From contig NZ_JABGBW010000001.1 in NCBI RefSeq assembly GCF_014229965.1, positions 201,769 through 265,768 on the forward strand: DNA of 64,000 nt, read 5' to 3'. The DNA is from Peptostreptococcus canis (GTDB lineage: Bacteria > Bacillota > Clostridia > Peptostreptococcales > Peptostreptococcaceae). The notes beneath the pieces are model-generated. The model ran no database searches, was not told where the DNA came from, and saw only the letters and a list, made by a program, of their open reading frames with translations. Positions 28,042 through 36,391 of this stretch are shown piece after piece (the first letter of the stretch is position 1; the number at the start of each line of letters is the position of its first letter). The position numbers were made by a program, and so were the translations under genes.

Positions 28042-28084
28042 AAAAAGCTGTATTTTGCTAATATTTGGCAGAGTACAGCTTTTT
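28042..28084. terminator. Duplicated terminator between protease/YbjQ relic and the CoA-transferase gene
   Basis: AAAAAGCTGTA (28042-28052) pairs with TACAGCTTTTT (28074-28084) around a degenerate version of the inner stem seen at 21482-21526. T-runs on both strands suit the convergent genes. Three mismatches in the inner stem show it has drifted. Confidence 0.85.
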
Positions 28085-28112
28085 ATAATCTTATTAATTT
28101 AATATACTTAAT

Positions 28113-29300
28113 CTACTTGAAAACATCTTGGGACTCAAATTCGGATATTTCTTCTTCGTTATATCCAAGTTTTTTCATTATATCATACGTGTCATATCCA
28201 ATCTCTCTTCCTGCAAACTCATAAATTACATCAGATTCAGAAAATTTTATTGGCATGGCAAATTGTCTTACCGTCTTTTTACCGGCATCTACATCAACTA
28301 TCATTTCACGGGCTTTTATTTGAGGATCTTGATCAAATGACTGTTTAAAATTAAGAACTGGTTCAATGCAGGCATCCAGGTTTCCAAAGATCTCATTCCA
28401 GTGAGACAGTGGCTTTGATTTTATAATTTCAATTAGTTTTGTTTTTAAAATACCACCATCGTTAGGTGTGGAACCTTTTTCAGCTAGTTCAGGAAGTTTT
28501 ACAGCATCAGATAATTTTTTCAGGAATTTTGGTTCTAAGGAGCCTATTGTTATATATTCATTATCTGAAGTTTGGTATATATCATATATTCCTTTTCCGT
28601 TAAGTTCAAAACTTTCTCTCTCCTTTAATTCACCTGACATTAGATATGATATACCCTCAAAAGTATTCATAGGTATAATGGTATCTAGCATAGATATATC
28701 CACATATTGACCTTTTCCGGTTATATTTCTATAATTTACGGCTGCTAAAACACCTATTATTGAGTGCAATGCACCACCTGCAATATCTCCAATTTGCGTA
28801 CTCATAAGTGAAGGGCCGGTTGATTTTCTTCCGGCGAGAGATAAAAGTCCACTTTTTGCAAGAAAATTGTTATCATGCCCAGCTAGATTCATAAGTGGTC
28901 CTGAATTTCCATATGAGGAAATAGAGCAATAGATTAATTTAGGATTTACTTTGGAAAGTTCTTCATAGCTAAGCCCCAATTTTTCCATTACGCCCGGTCT
29001 GAACTGTTCAAATACAATATCATATTCTTTGATTAGTTCCTTTATTATCTCAATACCCTTTTGAGATTTCAGATTAAGGGAAATTGTTTTCTTGTTTCTG
29101 TTAAGCCAAAGTTGATTGGCGCTTAATTGAAGTTCTTCGTCAAATGCTCCCATTTCATATACCAAATCTAACTTTGATTTTGAGCTGACTTTTAGTACTT
29201 CTGCTCCCATATCTGCAAGCATTAAAGTAGCGTAAGGTCCGGGAAGGAGTGTTGTAAAGTCCAAAATTTTTAAGTTTGATAGTGCAGTATTACCTTTCAT
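28113..29300 (-). CDS. CaiB/BaiF family protein, alpha-methylacyl-CoA racemase-like
   Basis: This class III CoA-transferase family protein has 395 residues. The N-terminal LDFTTLLPGPYATLMLADMGAEVLK is the family's CoA-binding start. AGHDNNFLAKSG (His142) and QIGDIAGGAL (Asp172) correspond to the catalytic His/Asp pair of alpha-methylacyl-CoA racemases rather than to a formyl-CoA transferase. It either racemises a 2-methylacyl-CoA or transfers CoA between acids. The start follows AGGAGG. It lies downstream of acpS on the same strand, 104 bp away with its own likely promoter, and has no other fatty-acid genes nearby. The substrate is unassigned. Confidence 0.85.
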   Translation of the reverse strand: MKGNTALSNLKILDFTTLLPGPYATLMLADMGAEVLKVSSKSKLDLVYEMGAFDEELQLSANQLWLNRNKKTISLNLKSQKGIEIIKELIKEYDIVFEQFRPGVMEKLGLSYEELSKVNPKLIYCSISSYGNSGPLMNLAGHDNNFLAKSGLLSLAGRKSTGPSLMSTQIGDIAGGALHSIIGVLAAVNYRNITGKGQYVDISMLDTIIPMNTFEGISYLMSGELKERESFELNGKGIYDIYQTSDNEYITIGSLEPKFLKKLSDAVKLPELAEKGSTPNDGGILKTKLIEIIKSKPLSHWNEIFGNLDACIEPVLNFKQSFDQDPQIKAREMIVDVDAGKKTVRQFAMPIKFSESDVIYEFAGREIGYDTYDIMKKLGYNEEEISEFESQDVFK

Positions 29301-29342
29301 GATAGCCTCCTATTGATATTTTTTTAATTAATTTAATTATAT

Positions 29343-29370
29343 ATCATAATATGGGAAAAAGTAATGCCAA
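29343..29370 (-). promoter_or_regulatory. Promoter of the CaiB/BaiF gene
   Basis: On the minus strand, TTGGCA (29370-29365) and TATGAT (29348-29343) have a 16-bp spacer, about 43 bp upstream of the start codon. Confidence 0.5.
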
Positions 29371-29404
29371 ATTAAAAATTGGTTGTATCAAATTAATATA
29401 AAAA

Positions 29405-29779
29405 TTATTTTATAGCAATTGCAGTTGCAGTTGCATAGCTTTTAGAATGGGATATGCTTACTTTTATATCTTTTATATTATTTTCATCCAAAAAAATTTT
29501 AAAATTTCCAGAGGCCACAACAACAGGTTTGTTAAGATTATCTCTAAGTATTTCAATATCTTTTACATTAAATCCTCTTAGACCCGTTCCAACTGATTTA
29601 ACTACGGCTTCTTTTGCGGCAAAGTTTCCTGCTATTGACTCTGATTTATAGTTTTTTTTCTTTAGTTCCTCTAATTCATTTTTTGAAAAAAGCTTATCAA
29701 GGAGCTTTAAATTTCTGTTTAGTGATTGTTTTATTCTGTCTATTTCTATTATGTCCGTTCCTATACCGTATATTTCCAT
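29405..29779 (-). CDS. acpS: Holo-[acyl-carrier-protein] synthase
   Basis: The 124-residue AcpS-type phosphopantetheinyl transferase carries GIGTDIIEIDRI with Mg-binding Asp9, and GNFAAKEAVVKSVGTGLRGF with Glu57 and the catalytic lysine segment. Near the C-terminus, VSISHSKSYATATAIA is also characteristic. It transfers 4'-phosphopantetheine from CoA to acyl carrier protein, activating fatty-acid synthesis. The length is normal. The start has a GAGGAAA site, and an extended -10 TGATATAAT lies about 57 bp upstream on the minus strand (29836-29841). It is divergent from the transketolase genes. Confidence 0.95.
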   Translation of the reverse strand: MEIYGIGTDIIEIDRIKQSLNRNLKLLDKLFSKNELEELKKKNYKSESIAGNFAAKEAVVKSVGTGLRGFNVKDIEILRDNLNKPVVVASGNFKIFLDENNIKDIKVSISHSKSYATATAIAIK

Positions 29780-29945
29780 ACTAATTTCCTCATTTTACTA
29801 ACTAGAATTTAAAATAAATATTATTATGTTGTATATTATATCATAGAAAATATTAAATATTTGCATTTAATAATAACATATTCAACAGTTATTTTTATAT
29901 TTTAAAGTATGTTTTTATATAATATAGATATAAATTTAGCATATA

Positions 29946-29974
29946 TTAACATAGGTATTTGTTTATGGTATAAT
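29946..29974 (+). promoter_or_regulatory. Promoter of the transketolase genes
   Basis: TTAACA (29946-29951), a 17-bp spacer and TATAAT (29969-29974) with a TGG extended -10 element lie 41 bp before the start codon. Confidence 0.7.
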
Positions 29975-30014
29975 TAATAATGATGTCAATTAAACAGAAA
30001 GGAATATAAATGAT

Positions 30015-30827
30015 ATGATAGATTATGAACATCTTTCATTGAAAGCTAAAAATATACGTAGAAGTGTAATAGAGATGATTTATAATGCTAAGTCCGGTCA
30101 TCCGGGAGGGGCTTTATCCTGTGTTGATATTATAACGGCATTATACTTTGGAAGAATGAATATAGATACTGAGGATCCAATGAAAAAAGATAGGGATAGA
30201 TTTGTAATGTCAAAAGGGCATTCTTCTCCAGCTATTTATGGTGCTTTGTATGAGAGAGGTTTTTTAATTGAAGAGGAATTGGCTTCATTTAGAAAATTCA
30301 ACGGAACTCTTCAAGGGAGTCCAGATATGTTGAGAGTAAATGGTATAGATATATCCACAGGATCTCTTGGCATGGGATTATCGGCAGCTTGCGGCATGGC
30401 ATTGGCTTCTAAAATAGAAAATGTAAATTATAATGTTTATGCTCTTTTAGGTGATGGAGAACTTCAGGAAGGGATGGTGTGGGAGGCAGCTATGTTTGCC
30501 AACCAGTACAAATTGGATAATTTAATGGCGATTATTGATATGAATGGACTACAAATAAACGGAAGTACTGACGACGTAATGAGTCTCGGTTCGATTACTA
30601 AGAAGTTCACATCTTTTGGATGGTATGTAATAGAAATAGATGGACATGATTTTGATCAGATATTTGGTGCATTTAATATTTTTGACAAGGTGGATTCTAA
30701 ACCTGTATTAGTAATTGCAAATACAATAAAAGGCAAAGGTGTTTCTTTTATGGAAAATAAATGTGAGTGGCATAGTAATATTATAAATAAAGAAGATTAT
30801 AAAATTGCTATGGACGAATTGAGATAG
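30015..30827 (+). CDS. Transketolase, N-terminal (thiamine-diphosphate-binding) subunit
   Basis: This 270-residue half-transketolase has the invariant SGHPGG histidine (His29), KGHSSPAIY and the thiamine diphosphate/Mg motif GDG (146-148) through Asn177. The pyrimidine-binding half is a separate gene 9 bp downstream, the two-subunit form common in Clostridia and archaea. The complex moves two-carbon units in the non-oxidative pentose phosphate pathway. The start follows AAAGGA. An ATG at 30010 is out of frame and stops at once. Confidence 0.95.
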   Translation: MIDYEHLSLKAKNIRRSVIEMIYNAKSGHPGGALSCVDIITALYFGRMNIDTEDPMKKDRDRFVMSKGHSSPAIYGALYERGFLIEEELASFRKFNGTLQGSPDMLRVNGIDISTGSLGMGLSAACGMALASKIENVNYNVYALLGDGELQEGMVWEAAMFANQYKLDNLMAIIDMNGLQINGSTDDVMSLGSITKKFTSFGWYVIEIDGHDFDQIFGAFNIFDKVDSKPVLVIANTIKGKGVSFMENKCEWHSNIINKEDYKIAMDELR

Positions 30828-30836
30828 GAGTAGGAT

Positions 30837-31781
30837 ATGGACAAGGAGTCAATAAGGGAGGCTTTTGGAAAGTCTCTTGTAGAAATTGGAAGAATAGATG
30901 AAAAAGTTGTCGTCGTTGATGCTGATTTATCAGTTTCTACCAAAACGGATTATTTTAAAAAAACTTTTCCGGGAAGGTTTGTGAATGTAGGAATTGCGGA
31001 ACAAAATTTAATAGGAGTTTCTGCAGGTTTGGCCTCAGCGGGTATGACGGTTTTTGCCAGCTCTTTTTCTGTATTTGAGACTGGAAGAGCATTTGAGATA
31101 ATTAGAAATATGGTTTGTATCGCTAAATTAAATGTAAAGCTTTGTGCAACTCATGCAGGTCTTATGACAGGTGAGGATGGTGGAACACATCAGAGCATAG
31201 AGGATATTGCTATTATGAGAGCTTTGCCCAATATGAGTATAATGGTCCCATCAGATGCTGAAGAAACAAGACAAATGCTGAAATATATGTCTGAAAATAA
31301 TGGTCCTATGTATTTGAGACTTGTTAGAGATGATTTAGAAAATATCAATTTAGAAGAGGATTATATATTTGAGTTTGGAAAAGCTAAGCAATTTAGTGAA
31401 GGTGATGATCTGACTATAATAGCCTGTGGTCCAATGGTATGGGAAGCTATTAAAGCAGCTGAGATATTGAGGGAAAAGGGAATACTTGCAAGAGTTATAA
31501 ATATGTCTACTATTAAACCTATTGATACTGAAATGATAGTAAAATGTGCTAAGGAGACAGAAATCATTATTACAGTTGAAGATCACAGCATAATAGGTGG
31601 GTTAGGTTCTGCTGTTTCTGAAGTTGTGTGTGAAAATAATCCTGCTATAGTCAGAAAAATAGGTGTTTGTGATAAATTTGGAGTTTCCGGTAGTACAGAA
31701 GAACTTTATGAACATTTCGGTCTTACTCACAATAATATAGTGGATACAGCACTTGAACTAATGAATGAAAACTATGAATAA
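30837..31781 (+). CDS. Transketolase, C-terminal (pyrimidine-binding) subunit
   Basis: This 314-residue partner of the preceding gene carries the conserved catalytic glutamate in VGIAEQNLIGVSAGLA (Glu55), GLMTGEDGGTHQSIEDIA and the C-terminal transketolase domain (ITVEDHSIIGGLGSAV). It forms the active site at the interface with the N-terminal subunit. The two genes are 9 bp apart and clearly co-transcribed. The fit to the split-transketolase family is complete, with no missing motif. No pentose-pathway partner lies next to it. Confidence 0.95.
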   Translation: MDKESIREAFGKSLVEIGRIDEKVVVVDADLSVSTKTDYFKKTFPGRFVNVGIAEQNLIGVSAGLASAGMTVFASSFSVFETGRAFEIIRNMVCIAKLNVKLCATHAGLMTGEDGGTHQSIEDIAIMRALPNMSIMVPSDAEETRQMLKYMSENNGPMYLRLVRDDLENINLEEDYIFEFGKAKQFSEGDDLTIIACGPMVWEAIKAAEILREKGILARVINMSTIKPIDTEMIVKCAKETEIIITVEDHSIIGGLGSAVSEVVCENNPAIVRKIGVCDKFGVSGSTEELYEHFGLTHNNIVDTALELMNENYE

Positions 31782-31922
31782 AAATTAATTGATATAAACT
31801 AATTAGTGCAGTTAGTAATAAATAAAGTTTTGAGATAATAAAACATTTGGTTTAAAAATTGAAGTGATGAAATAATGAATGAAAATGGTTTTGTAATAAG
31901 TAGATAGTAAAGGAATAATAGA

Positions 31923-33065
31923 ATGAAAGATAAGAAAAAAATAATTTTTGGGGCTATTCTGCTTGTAGTAATAACTGCTATAATTACGACTTTTGTTGTT
32001 ACAAGTATAGGATTTGCTAGAATAATACCATATAAAGACTATAAAAAGTATAAAAAGCTGATGATGTTAAATGAAGCAATAGAAGACGGTTTTTATAAAA
32101 AACCTAATGATGAAAAACTTTCAGTGTCTCTTTATAAGGGCTTATTTGCTGGTTTAGATGATGAATACTCTTCTTACTATACAAAGGATGAGATGAATCA
32201 GTTGTTAGAGGTGTCTTCTGGGAAATATAAAGGTATAGGAATAGTAGTATCACCGGATAAGAAAAGTGGTGCTATAAAGGTTGAACAGGTAATTGAAAAT
32301 GGACCTGCTAAAGCTGCAGGAATAAAATCAGGAGATTTGATAATTGAAGTAAATGGTAAAAAGTATTCATATCAGGAAATGGATATAGCTGTAAAGAATA
32401 TGAGAGGGGATGAAGGTACAAGTGTAGATATACTTTTTTCTAGAGATAATAAAACTTTTAGCAAAGTCATAACTAGAAAGGAAATAACACTTGAGTCTAT
32501 TGTAGAAAAGAAACTTGAGAATGATATTGGTTATATTAGAATAATAGCATTTGATGAAGATACTGATAAGAGTTTTATGAAAGCCATAGATAAACTGGAA
32601 AGTGAGAATATAAAAGGACTTATTATTGATGTTAGGGATAATGGTGGTGGATATTTTGATGTCGTGCAAAAGATATCCGACAGATTACTTGGAAATGCAG
32701 TGATAGTATATACTAAAGATAATAAGGGGAAAAAATATATTAAAAAGAGCGATGACAAGCAAAAGGTAGATATTCCTATTGCTATTTTAACTAACAAAAA
32801 TTCGGCATCTGCATCTGAAATTCTTACAGGTGCATTGATAGACAATGGTGCTGGTATATCTGTTGGAACTACAACTTACGGAAAGGGGTTAGTACAGTCT
32901 GTAATACAGTTAAGAGATGGCAGTGGTTACAAGCTTACGACTTCTCAATACTTTACACCAAAGGGCCATTATATCAACAAAAAAGGTATTAAGCCAACGA
33001 TAGAAGTAAAAAATCCAAAGGAACAGTTGCCGAGAGCAATAGAATATTTGAAGACGAAAATTTAA
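31923..33065 (+). CDS. ctpA: C-terminal processing peptidase (S41 family, PDZ-containing)
   Basis: This 380-residue membrane-anchored protease has an N-terminal transmembrane helix (about 7-30), a PDZ domain (about 100-175, with GIGIVVS and VIENGPAKAAGIKSGDLIIEVNG) and an S41 core with DVRDNGGGYFD. The catalytic serine lies in NKNSASASEI (about 293-300) and the catalytic lysine in TYGKGLVQS (Lys321). CtpA/CtpB enzymes cleave C-terminal tails of extracytoplasmic proteins. It stands alone between transketolase and the cobalamin genes, with a hairpin after its stop. Whether cobT has its own promoter or depends on readthrough from here is unclear. Confidence 0.92.
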   Translation: MKDKKKIIFGAILLVVITAIITTFVVTSIGFARIIPYKDYKKYKKLMMLNEAIEDGFYKKPNDEKLSVSLYKGLFAGLDDEYSSYYTKDEMNQLLEVSSGKYKGIGIVVSPDKKSGAIKVEQVIENGPAKAAGIKSGDLIIEVNGKKYSYQEMDIAVKNMRGDEGTSVDILFSRDNKTFSKVITRKEITLESIVEKKLENDIGYIRIIAFDEDTDKSFMKAIDKLESENIKGLIIDVRDNGGGYFDVVQKISDRLLGNAVIVYTKDNKGKKYIKKSDDKQKVDIPIAILTNKNSASASEILTGALIDNGAGISVGTTTYGKGLVQSVIQLRDGSGYKLTTSQYFTPKGHYINKKGIKPTIEVKNPKEQLPRAIEYLKTKI

Positions 33066-33089
33066 AATGGTAATAAAAAAGCAAAGTAT

Positions 33090-33127
33090 TATAACCTTCT
33101 GTTGTTTTGAAAACTCGGAAGGTTATA
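33090..33127 (+). terminator. Hairpin between ctpA and cobT
   Basis: TATAACCTTC (33090-33099) and GAAGGTTATA (33118-33127) form a perfect 10-bp stem around an 18-base loop that has its own GTTTT/AAAAC pairing. There is no T-run, so it may be a weak terminator or mRNA-stabilising element. A possible promoter (TTGAAA 33107, TAAATA 33130) overlaps it. No cobalamin riboswitch fits in this 95-bp gap. Confidence 0.5.
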
Positions 33128-33160
33128 TATAAATATACGTAATTTATAGGGGGAAAGAAA

Positions 33161-34222
33161 ATGAATCTTTTGATAAGTATATCCAGGAATATATATTCAC
33201 TGGATGATAGAAGTATGAGATTATCTAGAAATAAATGGGATAATTTAATACATCCACCTAGTACGCTTGGCAGATTAGAAGATCTGGTAATTATGATGTC
33301 TGGAGTATATTGTAACTATAATATTGAAGATAGACCAAAGAAATGTATCATAGCATTTGCCGGTGATCATGGTGTATTTGAAGAGGGTATTTCTCCTCAA
33401 GAGCAGAATATCACCAGATTACAATTTGAAAATTTTGCAAATGGAAAATGTGCAGTAGGAGCTATTGCAAAGTGCAATAATACAGATATTATTCCGGTAG
33501 ATATAGGAATGAAAGGGAAAGACGGACTTTATGGAGTGCTTGATTATAAGATAAGAGAAGGAACTAGTAATATGTCAAAGGGGCCTGCTATGAGTGTTGA
33601 TGAGGCTGTAAGATCTATTGAAGTAGGGATAGAAGTTTCTGAAAAATGTATTGTCGATGGCTATAAAATAATCGGAATAGGAGAAATGGGAATAGGAAAT
33701 ACAACTCCAGCTACTGCGATAGTATCTGTAATGAGTGGTAAAGATCCAATAGAAATTACTGATTCAGGAGCTTGTCTTGATGAAGAAAAAGTAAGACATA
33801 AAGCAGAGATTATAAGAAAATCTATTGAAATAAATAACCCTAATCCAACTGATGGAATAGAAGTTTTGTCAAAAGTTGGTGGATTTGAAATAGGTGGAAT
33901 GGTAGGGGTTATATTAGGATGTGCAGCTAATAGAATACCAGTTGTAATAGACGGTTTTATTTCATATGCTGCGGCGTTGATTGCATATAGAATAAATCCT
34001 AAAAGTAAAGATTATTTGATAGTATCTCATCTGTCTGGAGAAACCGGTTCTAAGACGGCTTTGGACATGCTTAAACTTGAACCAATGTTGAATATGAATA
34101 TGAGACTAGGAGAAGGAAGCGGTGCAGCTTTGGCAATGGGAATAATAGATTCTGCAATATTTGCATATAATAATATGGGTAAACTTAGTGAAGAACCCAT
34201 AGGAAAATACATGAAATTTTAA
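33161..34222 (+). CDS. cobT: Nicotinate-nucleotide:dimethylbenzimidazole phosphoribosyltransferase
   Basis: This 353-residue CobT protein makes alpha-ribazole 5'-phosphate, the activated lower ligand of cobalamin. Recognisable family stretches are HPPSTLGRLE, AFAGDHGVFEEGISP, the glycine-rich GIGEMGIGNTTPATA loop, and near the C-terminus RLGEGSGAALA with the catalytic glutamate. A strong GGGGGAAAG ribosome binding site precedes it. It is the first gene of the long cobalamin cluster and is followed after 12 bp by cobU. Base specificity (dimethylbenzimidazole versus another) cannot be read from the sequence. Confidence 0.95.
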   Translation: MNLLISISRNIYSLDDRSMRLSRNKWDNLIHPPSTLGRLEDLVIMMSGVYCNYNIEDRPKKCIIAFAGDHGVFEEGISPQEQNITRLQFENFANGKCAVGAIAKCNNTDIIPVDIGMKGKDGLYGVLDYKIREGTSNMSKGPAMSVDEAVRSIEVGIEVSEKCIVDGYKIIGIGEMGIGNTTPATAIVSVMSGKDPIEITDSGACLDEEKVRHKAEIIRKSIEINNPNPTDGIEVLSKVGGFEIGGMVGVILGCAANRIPVVIDGFISYAAALIAYRINPKSKDYLIVSHLSGETGSKTALDMLKLEPMLNMNMRLGEGSGAALAMGIIDSAIFAYNNMGKLSEEPIGKYMKF

Positions 34223-34234
34223 AGGTTTAACATT

Positions 34235-34909
34235 ATGGGAAAAATAATACTAATAACAGGTGGCGCCAGTTCGGGAAAAAGTGAATTTGCCGAAAAAATT
34301 TGTGAACAACTGGAAAAACCTTTAAATTTTAAAGACAGACTTTCAAAAAAGGATAATATATGTTGTGATATTCGTAATAATTACAGCTATGGAGAATATA
34401 TAGATGATAGATTATTAAAGGCTAATAGGTCAAATGTAGTATATATTGCTACAGGTATACCTTTTGATGAAGAATTAAAATCAAAAAAAGAAAAGCATAT
34501 TGAACGTAGGAAAAATAAAGGATGGGATACAATAGAGGAATATGAAAATCTGGATAAACTTTTTTATTCCAAAAAATTCGATTATGAAATAGTCCTGATA
34601 GACTGTATTACTATGATGATTTCCAATTTAATGTTTCAAGATGATGTGAATTTTGATGCAGGCAATACCGAAAATAGAAATGAAAAAAGAAAAGAAATTT
34701 TAACAGAAGTAGAAAAGTTTACTAAATCTATAAAGTCTAAAAAATCTGATTTTATACTTGTTACAAATGAAATTGGCATGGGAGTGTTGCCATCTAATAA
34801 ATTATCTAGGTTTTTTAATGAGGTAGCAGGAGAAATAAACCAGATTTTAGCAGAAATATCAGATGATGTATACCTTGTAGTTTCCGGTATACCTATGAAG
34901 ATAAAATAA
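34235..34909 (+). CDS. cobU: Adenosylcobinamide kinase / GTP guanylyltransferase
   Basis: This 224-residue CobU protein has a P-loop GGASSGKS (9-16), YIATG, and the guanylylated histidine (His88) in KEKHIERRKNKGW. It phosphorylates adenosylcobinamide and attaches GMP before lower-ligand joining. It is longer than the usual 180-190 residues because of an insertion of about 33 residues (about 32-66, with two adjacent cysteines at 43-44) between the P-loop helix and the second strand. Whether the insertion is structural or regulatory is unknown. It sits between cobT and cobS, as its reaction order suggests. Confidence 0.92.
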   Translation: MGKIILITGGASSGKSEFAEKICEQLEKPLNFKDRLSKKDNICCDIRNNYSYGEYIDDRLLKANRSNVVYIATGIPFDEELKSKKEKHIERRKNKGWDTIEEYENLDKLFYSKKFDYEIVLIDCITMMISNLMFQDDVNFDAGNTENRNEKRKEILTEVEKFTKSIKSKKSDFILVTNEIGMGVLPSNKLSRFFNEVAGEINQILAEISDDVYLVVSGIPMKIK

Positions 34910-34936
34910 TACTTTGAACTAGAAGGGGGGGAACGA

Positions 34937-35710
34937 ATGAAAAAATTTATAAATATTTTACAATTTTTGACAAGAATAACAATTGATAAAAACATTTCTT
35001 ATGAAAGAAATATGGGAAGTGGATTAATTTATTTTCCGTTAGTAGGAGCTATTATAGGGTTGTTGATGACGATTGTTGGTTTGATTTTATCAAAGCTGAT
35101 AAATGTACAGTATTCAAATATAATAATAGCCACATTAGTAGTATTTACAGAAGTAGTTTTGACGGGTGGTCTTCATATAGATGGTTTTGGAGATACATTT
35201 GACGGAATGCTTAGTTATAGAAATAAAGATGAAATTTTAAGAATAATGAAAGATCCCAGGCTGGGAACAAATGGTTTATTAGCAGTGATATTTCTAATAT
35301 TGTTTAAAGTATTAGCAATATTTTTATTACTGGGAAGCAAGAATATATGGCCGATTTTTTTAATGCCAATATTAGGAAGGTATGTTTGTGTTGTTCTTTC
35401 ATATAAAACTATTCCCGCCAGAAGTTCGGGAATGGGTAACATGTTTATAGGCAAATGTGATATAGGTACGCTGGTCGCAACAAGTTCAATCTGTGGACTT
35501 GTAGCAATGATTGTGTCCTTAGTTTTTACAGCAAATATTATGATATCTATATTTACATTGGCAAGTATACCTCTTTTGTATGTATTTGCTGGTATATTTG
35601 AATACTTAATATATAAAAAAATTGATGGGCTTACAGGTGATGTACTTGGATGTGGAATAGAATTAGCAGAGCTTATATTTTTAATATATATTATAATTAT
35701 TATTGGATAG
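34937..35710 (+). CDS. cobS: Adenosylcobinamide-GDP ribazoletransferase (cobalamin synthase)
   Basis: This 257-residue integral membrane protein has the CobS hallmark GGLHIDGFGDTFDG near residues 76-89 and DPRLGTNG after it, with about six further hydrophobic helices and the late DVLGCGIELAEL motif. It joins adenosylcobinamide-GDP with alpha-ribazole phosphate in the cytoplasmic membrane. The ribosome binding site AAGGGGGGGAA lies upstream. It uses the product of cobU and the product of cobT, both immediately upstream. Confidence 0.95.
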   Translation: MKKFINILQFLTRITIDKNISYERNMGSGLIYFPLVGAIIGLLMTIVGLILSKLINVQYSNIIIATLVVFTEVVLTGGLHIDGFGDTFDGMLSYRNKDEILRIMKDPRLGTNGLLAVIFLILFKVLAIFLLLGSKNIWPIFLMPILGRYVCVVLSYKTIPARSSGMGNMFIGKCDIGTLVATSSICGLVAMIVSLVFTANIMISIFTLASIPLLYVFAGIFEYLIYKKIDGLTGDVLGCGIELAELIFLIYIIIIIG

Positions 35711-35749
35711 TAGAAAAAATTAGAAAAGTATAAAGAATTGAGGTACAAA

Positions 35750-36391
35750 ATGAAGTCATTATATTTAATTAGACACGGTCATACTGTAGATAATGAAAAT
35801 TATAGATATTCAGGATTTAGTGACTGTGATTTGAGTGAAGTTGGCAGGAAACAAGTCGAAGGTCTGACAGATTATATAAAAGATATAGATGTAGACAGAG
35901 TATATGCTTCTACATTAAAAAGGACTGCACAGACTATAGATGATTATGCAAAAATTAAAAATCAGGAAATAGTAAAACTGGATGGCTTAAAAGAAATGAA
36001 TTTTGGTATTTTTGATGGGTATAGTTTGGAGGAAATAAAGAAAAAATTCCCAAAAGAATCTTCGGAGATGTTAAGAAGTGATTTTTTATATAGATTTCCA
36101 GAGGGAGAAAATATAGAGGATTTTTATATAAGAAATATAAAAGCTCTTAACGATATTATGAAAGAAAGTAAAGATATGGATAATATAATGATATGTGCTC
36201 ATATGGGAACTATTAGAAATTTACTTTCCCACCTTTTGGTTGGTAGCTATAAATTACATTGGAATTTTAATGTACATAATGCTACAGTTACAAAAATTGA
36301 ATTTTTCAACGAATTTCCAGCTTTGACTGGTATGGGCTATATTCCGTATGACAGGTCATTGATAAGAACATATCCTAAGAAGGAAAAGTAG
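35750..36391 (+). CDS. cobC: Histidine phosphatase, likely alpha-ribazole-5'-phosphate phosphatase
   Basis: This histidine-phosphatase protein of about 213 residues has LIRHGHT at the N-terminus (phospho-accepting histidine), the YASTLKRTAQT arginine motif, MNFGIFDGYSLEEI and the second histidine in CAHMGTIRNL. In a run of cobTUS genes this protein is expected to remove the 5' phosphate during lower-ligand assembly (CobC). The ATG at 35750 follows TGAGGT; a TTG at 35738 is less likely. The family includes many unrelated phosphatases, so the assignment depends on context. Confidence 0.85.
   Translation: MKSLYLIRHGHTVDNENYRYSGFSDCDLSEVGRKQVEGLTDYIKDIDVDRVYASTLKRTAQTIDDYAKIKNQEIVKLDGLKEMNFGIFDGYSLEEIKKKFPKESSEMLRSDFLYRFPEGENIEDFYIRNIKALNDIMKESKDMDNIMICAHMGTIRNLLSHLLVGSYKLHWNFNVHNATVTKIEFFNEFPALTGMGYIPYDRSLIRTYPKKEK

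Noticed and set aside
30015-31781. Broken transketolase gene
   Set aside because: The two halves are each complete and correctly divided; split transketolase is a normal form in Clostridia and archaea.
33066-33160. Cobalamin riboswitch ahead of cobT
   Set aside because: The gap is too short and has no B12-box sequence; only a simple hairpin is present.
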